DNA of 7,302 nt from Gemmatimonadaceae bacterium (GTDB lineage: Bacteria > Gemmatimonadota > Gemmatimonadetes > Gemmatimonadales > Gemmatimonadaceae), in assembly GCA_025357975.1 (NCBI GenBank), contig JANYKY010000174.1:1-7302 (forward strand). Reading direction: 5' to 3'. The notes below the pieces were generated by a model that made no database searches, was not told the DNA's origin, and saw only the letters and a program-made list of their open reading frames with translations. The translations under genes were made by a program, and so were the position numbers. Numbering within the stretch: the first letter of the stretch is position 1; each line of letters begins with the position of its first letter. This document shows, one piece after another, positions 6,266 to 7,302 of the stretch.

Positions 6266-6401
6266 CAAGTAACCCGGCCTCTGGAGCCCTGTCAGGGATC
6301 CGTGAGAGCTTTTCAGGCGAAAGTCCACTGTGGGCGCGCCACCAGTTGTCTCGGAATCGGAATGTTTTTTCCGCAGCCGGGATTTTCTACCAGGAGCAGT
6401 A
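6266..6401 (+). promoter_or_regulatory. long structured 5' leader of the cold-shock gene
   Basis: The region between the predicted start of transcription and the ATG contains no convincing reading frame. It holds a strong hairpin: 6283-6290 pairs with 6294-6301 (7 of 8 pairs, 3-base loop), extendable by CTCT 6279-6282 with AGAG 6305-6308. A second GC-rich dyad is centred on GGCGCGCC (6333-6340) and flanked by ACTG/CAGT. In E. coli cspA a long leader acts as a temperature-responsive RNA; a similar role here is an inference from length and structure only. AGGAG at 6392-6396 is the ribosome binding site. Confidence 0.45.
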
Positions 6402-6611
6402 ATGCGTACGACCGGCAAGGTAAAATGGTTCAACGATGCAAAGGGTTTTGGCTTCATCACCCCTGACAACGGCCAGAAAGACTGTTTCGTGCACTACAGC
6501 GCGATTTCCGGCAACGGATTCAAGTCTCTCGCCGAAGGTGATACGGTGGAGTTCGACATCGTGGAAGGGCAGAAGGGTCCAGCCGCTGAAAACGTAACGA
6601 AGAGCAGCTGA
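6402..6611 (+). CDS. cold-shock protein, CspA family
   Basis: A 69-residue single cold-shock domain (five-stranded OB-fold) that binds single-stranded RNA and DNA and acts as an RNA chaperone in the cytoplasm. The N-terminal [18 protein letters not shown] holds RNP1 (KGFGFI, 14-19), and RNP2 is CFVHYSAI (28-35), with Cys28 where the family usually has Val. Length and the closing GPAAENV are typical. The ATG at 6402 is fixed by AGGAG at 6392-6396, five bases upstream; an in-frame GTG at 6330 would add 24 residues without family support. The gene has its own promoter, long leader and strong terminator, so it is monocistronic. Bacteria carry several paralogs, so cspA, cspB and so on cannot be distinguished, and cold induction is not guaranteed. 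Confidence 0.97.
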   Translation: MRTTGKVKWFNDAKGFGFITPDNGQKDCFVHYSAISGNGFKSLAEGDTVEFDIVEGQKGPAAENVTKSS

Positions 6612-6637
6612 GGCGCGGGTTGCGCCAGGATTGACCG

Positions 6638-6671
6638 GATGGGGCGCTGAGAGGCGCCCCATCTTTTATTT
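6638..6671 (+). terminator. rho-independent terminator of the cold-shock gene
   Basis: A perfect 10-bp GC-rich stem (6638-6647 with 6654-6663) and 6-base loop are followed by TTTTATTT at 6664-6671. It starts 26 bases after the cold-shock stop. A smaller hairpin, GGCGC/GCGCC (6612-6616 with 6622-6626), precedes it. The T-run overlaps the TAA stop of the convergent gene at 6666-6668. In the minus direction the stem has no T-run after it, so it mainly serves the plus strand. Confidence 0.93.
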
Positions 6672-7043
6672 CAGGGGTGGGCGTCCTCGTTGCCGGCGCG
6701 GGGTGATTTCCACCGCATCTGCGAGCCGGGCCGATACTTCTTTCACTAATCGGCCGACTTCGAGGGAAACCGTAAGCCCGTCGCCCAAAGGTCGCTGGCC
6801 GGTGGCTCCGGCGCGGGCAAGGTCTGCCGCAAGGGTCAGAGCCCGCCCGAGTGGCATTTCGAGGATCCGGGTCAACAGGATTGCGATATAGAGGGTGAGG
6901 ATCGCCTGAGGTGAGAGTTTTCGGCTGACTCCCTGTCGCGACTGCGCCACGCCCTGAACGCGGTGGTGTGATAGGGTGTTGTCCAGCCATTTCGGGCTGA
7001 CACCTAGAGCAATGGCGACAGTGGCTAGGGTATATCCGCGCAT
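6666..7043 (-). CDS. small HTH protein with AT-hook-like C-terminus, putative DNA-binding regulator
   Basis: A 125-residue protein. Residues 4-25 (YTLATVAIALGVSPKWLDNTLS) look like a MerR/excisionase-style helix-turn-helix, followed by a basic loop (27-44, HRVQGVAQSRQGVSRKLS) and a helical stretch (45-80, with ILTLYIAILLTRILEMPLGRALTLAADLA) probably used for dimerisation. The tail TPRRQRGRPPLK (114-125) contains the R-G-R-P core of an AT-hook, a minor-groove binder of AT-rich DNA. No named Pfam family is recognised with certainty; similar short HTH proteins seem common in Gemmatimonadota (recollection, unchecked). The ATG at 7043 is preceded by AGGA nine bases upstream, within the dyad at 7047-7074, which suggests autoregulation. 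An overlapping minus-strand frame at 6520-6990 was judged a shadow. It is divergent from the exported-protein gene at 7189. Confidence 0.68.
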   Translation of the reverse strand: MRGYTLATVAIALGVSPKWLDNTLSHHRVQGVAQSRQGVSRKLSPQAILTLYIAILLTRILEMPLGRALTLAADLARAGATGQRPLGDGLTVSLEVGRLVKEVSARLADAVEITPRRQRGRPPLK

Positions 7044-7046
7044 TTG

Positions 7047-7074
7047 TTAATATCCTACCGAAAAAGGATATTAA
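7047..7074. promoter_or_regulatory. perfect AT-rich inverted repeat upstream of the HTH gene (operator and/or SD-masking hairpin)
   Basis: TTAATATCCT (7047-7056) and AGGATATTAA (7065-7074) are exact reverse complements separated by 8 bases; GCAT 7040-7043 and ATGC 7075-7078 extend the symmetry beyond a 3-base bulge. On the minus strand the proximal arm contains AGGA, the likely Shine-Dalgarno of the HTH gene, and the extension includes its ATG. It could be an operator bound by the HTH protein itself or an RNA hairpin that hides the ribosome binding site. Both can hold together. Confidence 0.65.
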
Positions 7075-7188
7075 ATGCCACAGATATTCGCGCCTCTAAT
7101 GCAACAATTGCCCCGCCGTGAGGTACTTAGCCCGAATGAGCTCCATTCAGCTAAATCACCACACAGTACTTCCAGCAGGAGCAACAAC

Positions 7189-7302
7189 ATGAAACGCATT
7201 TTATCTGCCCTCGTGGCGCTGACCGCCTTCGCCCTCGCGCCCTCGATCAGCACTGCCCAGTCCACCAAGCCGGTTAGCCTTGGCATCTCCGCCGGCGCCG
7301 CC
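7189..7302 (+). CDS. exported protein, N-terminal part only (possible outer-membrane beta-barrel)
   Basis: Only the first 38 codons are inside the window; the frame is open to the edge. Residues 1-23 form a classic Sec signal peptide: MKR, a hydrophobic core (ILSALVALTAFALAPSI), then STA with likely cleavage before Gln24. The mature start, QSTKPVSLGISAGAA, resembles the first strand of small outer-membrane beta-barrel proteins, but too little is present to be sure. The ATG is fixed by AGGAG at 7177-7181, seven bases upstream. The frame stays open upstream to an ATG at 7075, but that start would bury the signal peptide. No convincing promoter was found in the 7079-7176 interval. Confidence 0.75.
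   Translation, partial: MKRILSALVALTAFALAPSISTAQSTKPVSLGISAGAA

Noticed and set aside
6520..6990. 156-codon minus-strand frame overlapping the HTH gene and the cold-shock gene
   Set aside because: Its product is Pro/Arg-rich with no recognisable domain, it runs through the terminator and into the cold-shock gene, and it has the look of a shadow of the HTH gene's frame.
7075..7188. Upstream ATG extending the exported protein by 38 residues
   Set aside because: It would place the signal peptide internally; ATG 7189 has AGGAG at ideal distance.

Overview
The window reads as an ordinary chromosomal segment of a moderately GC-rich, Gram-negative-type bacterium: it has a lipobox lipoprotein, secretory signal peptides and the MEP isoprenoid pathway. 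The gene set and protein styles (Ala/Pro-rich cupredoxin lipoprotein, UvsE, a signal peptide followed by PVSLGISAGAA typical of small beta-barrel proteins, a short HTH protein ending in RGRP) resemble Gemmatimonadota. That assignment is made from memory of such proteins without any database search, so it is moderate in confidence.

Layout. 1-160: control region with a perfect Rex-type (or CRP-like) operator and a second GC-rich palindrome. 161-694 (+): plastocyanin-like copper lipoprotein, followed by a hairpin terminator. 750-4477 (+): a tightly packed four-gene operon made of uvsE (UV damage endonuclease), a Wzz/BY-kinase-like membrane protein with a decayed kinase site, a free methionine-R-sulfoxide reductase, and an HDxxED small alarmone hydrolase. 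Junctions are a 4-nt ATGA overlap, a 7-nt gap and a 4-nt GTGA overlap. 4474-5709 (-): ispG, convergent with the operon and sharing the four bases TTAG at both stop codons. 5812-6219 (+): a one-TM conserved-type hypothetical protein. 6231-6671 (+): a complete cold-shock gene unit with promoter, structured leader, cspA-like gene and terminator. 6666-7043 (-): a small HTH protein with an AT-hook-like tail, whose start is preceded by a perfect AT-rich dyad that also covers its Shine-Dalgarno. 7189-7302 (+): the start of an exported protein, cut by the window edge.

How the genes fit together. The four-gene operon combines DNA photodamage repair, repair of oxidised free methionine, probable (p)ppGpp degradation and a membrane sensor/scaffold-like protein, so a stress-response transcription unit is the natural reading (inference). 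The copper protein in front, under a probable NADH-responsive Rex operator, is a likely periplasmic electron carrier. No mobile elements, CRISPR arrays, tRNAs or rRNAs were seen, and no stretch over 300 bases lacks a gene. Nothing clearly qualifies as a wholly new system. The best leads are the pseudo-kinase in the repair operon, the Rex-like operator and the HTH/AT-hook gene with its dyad.
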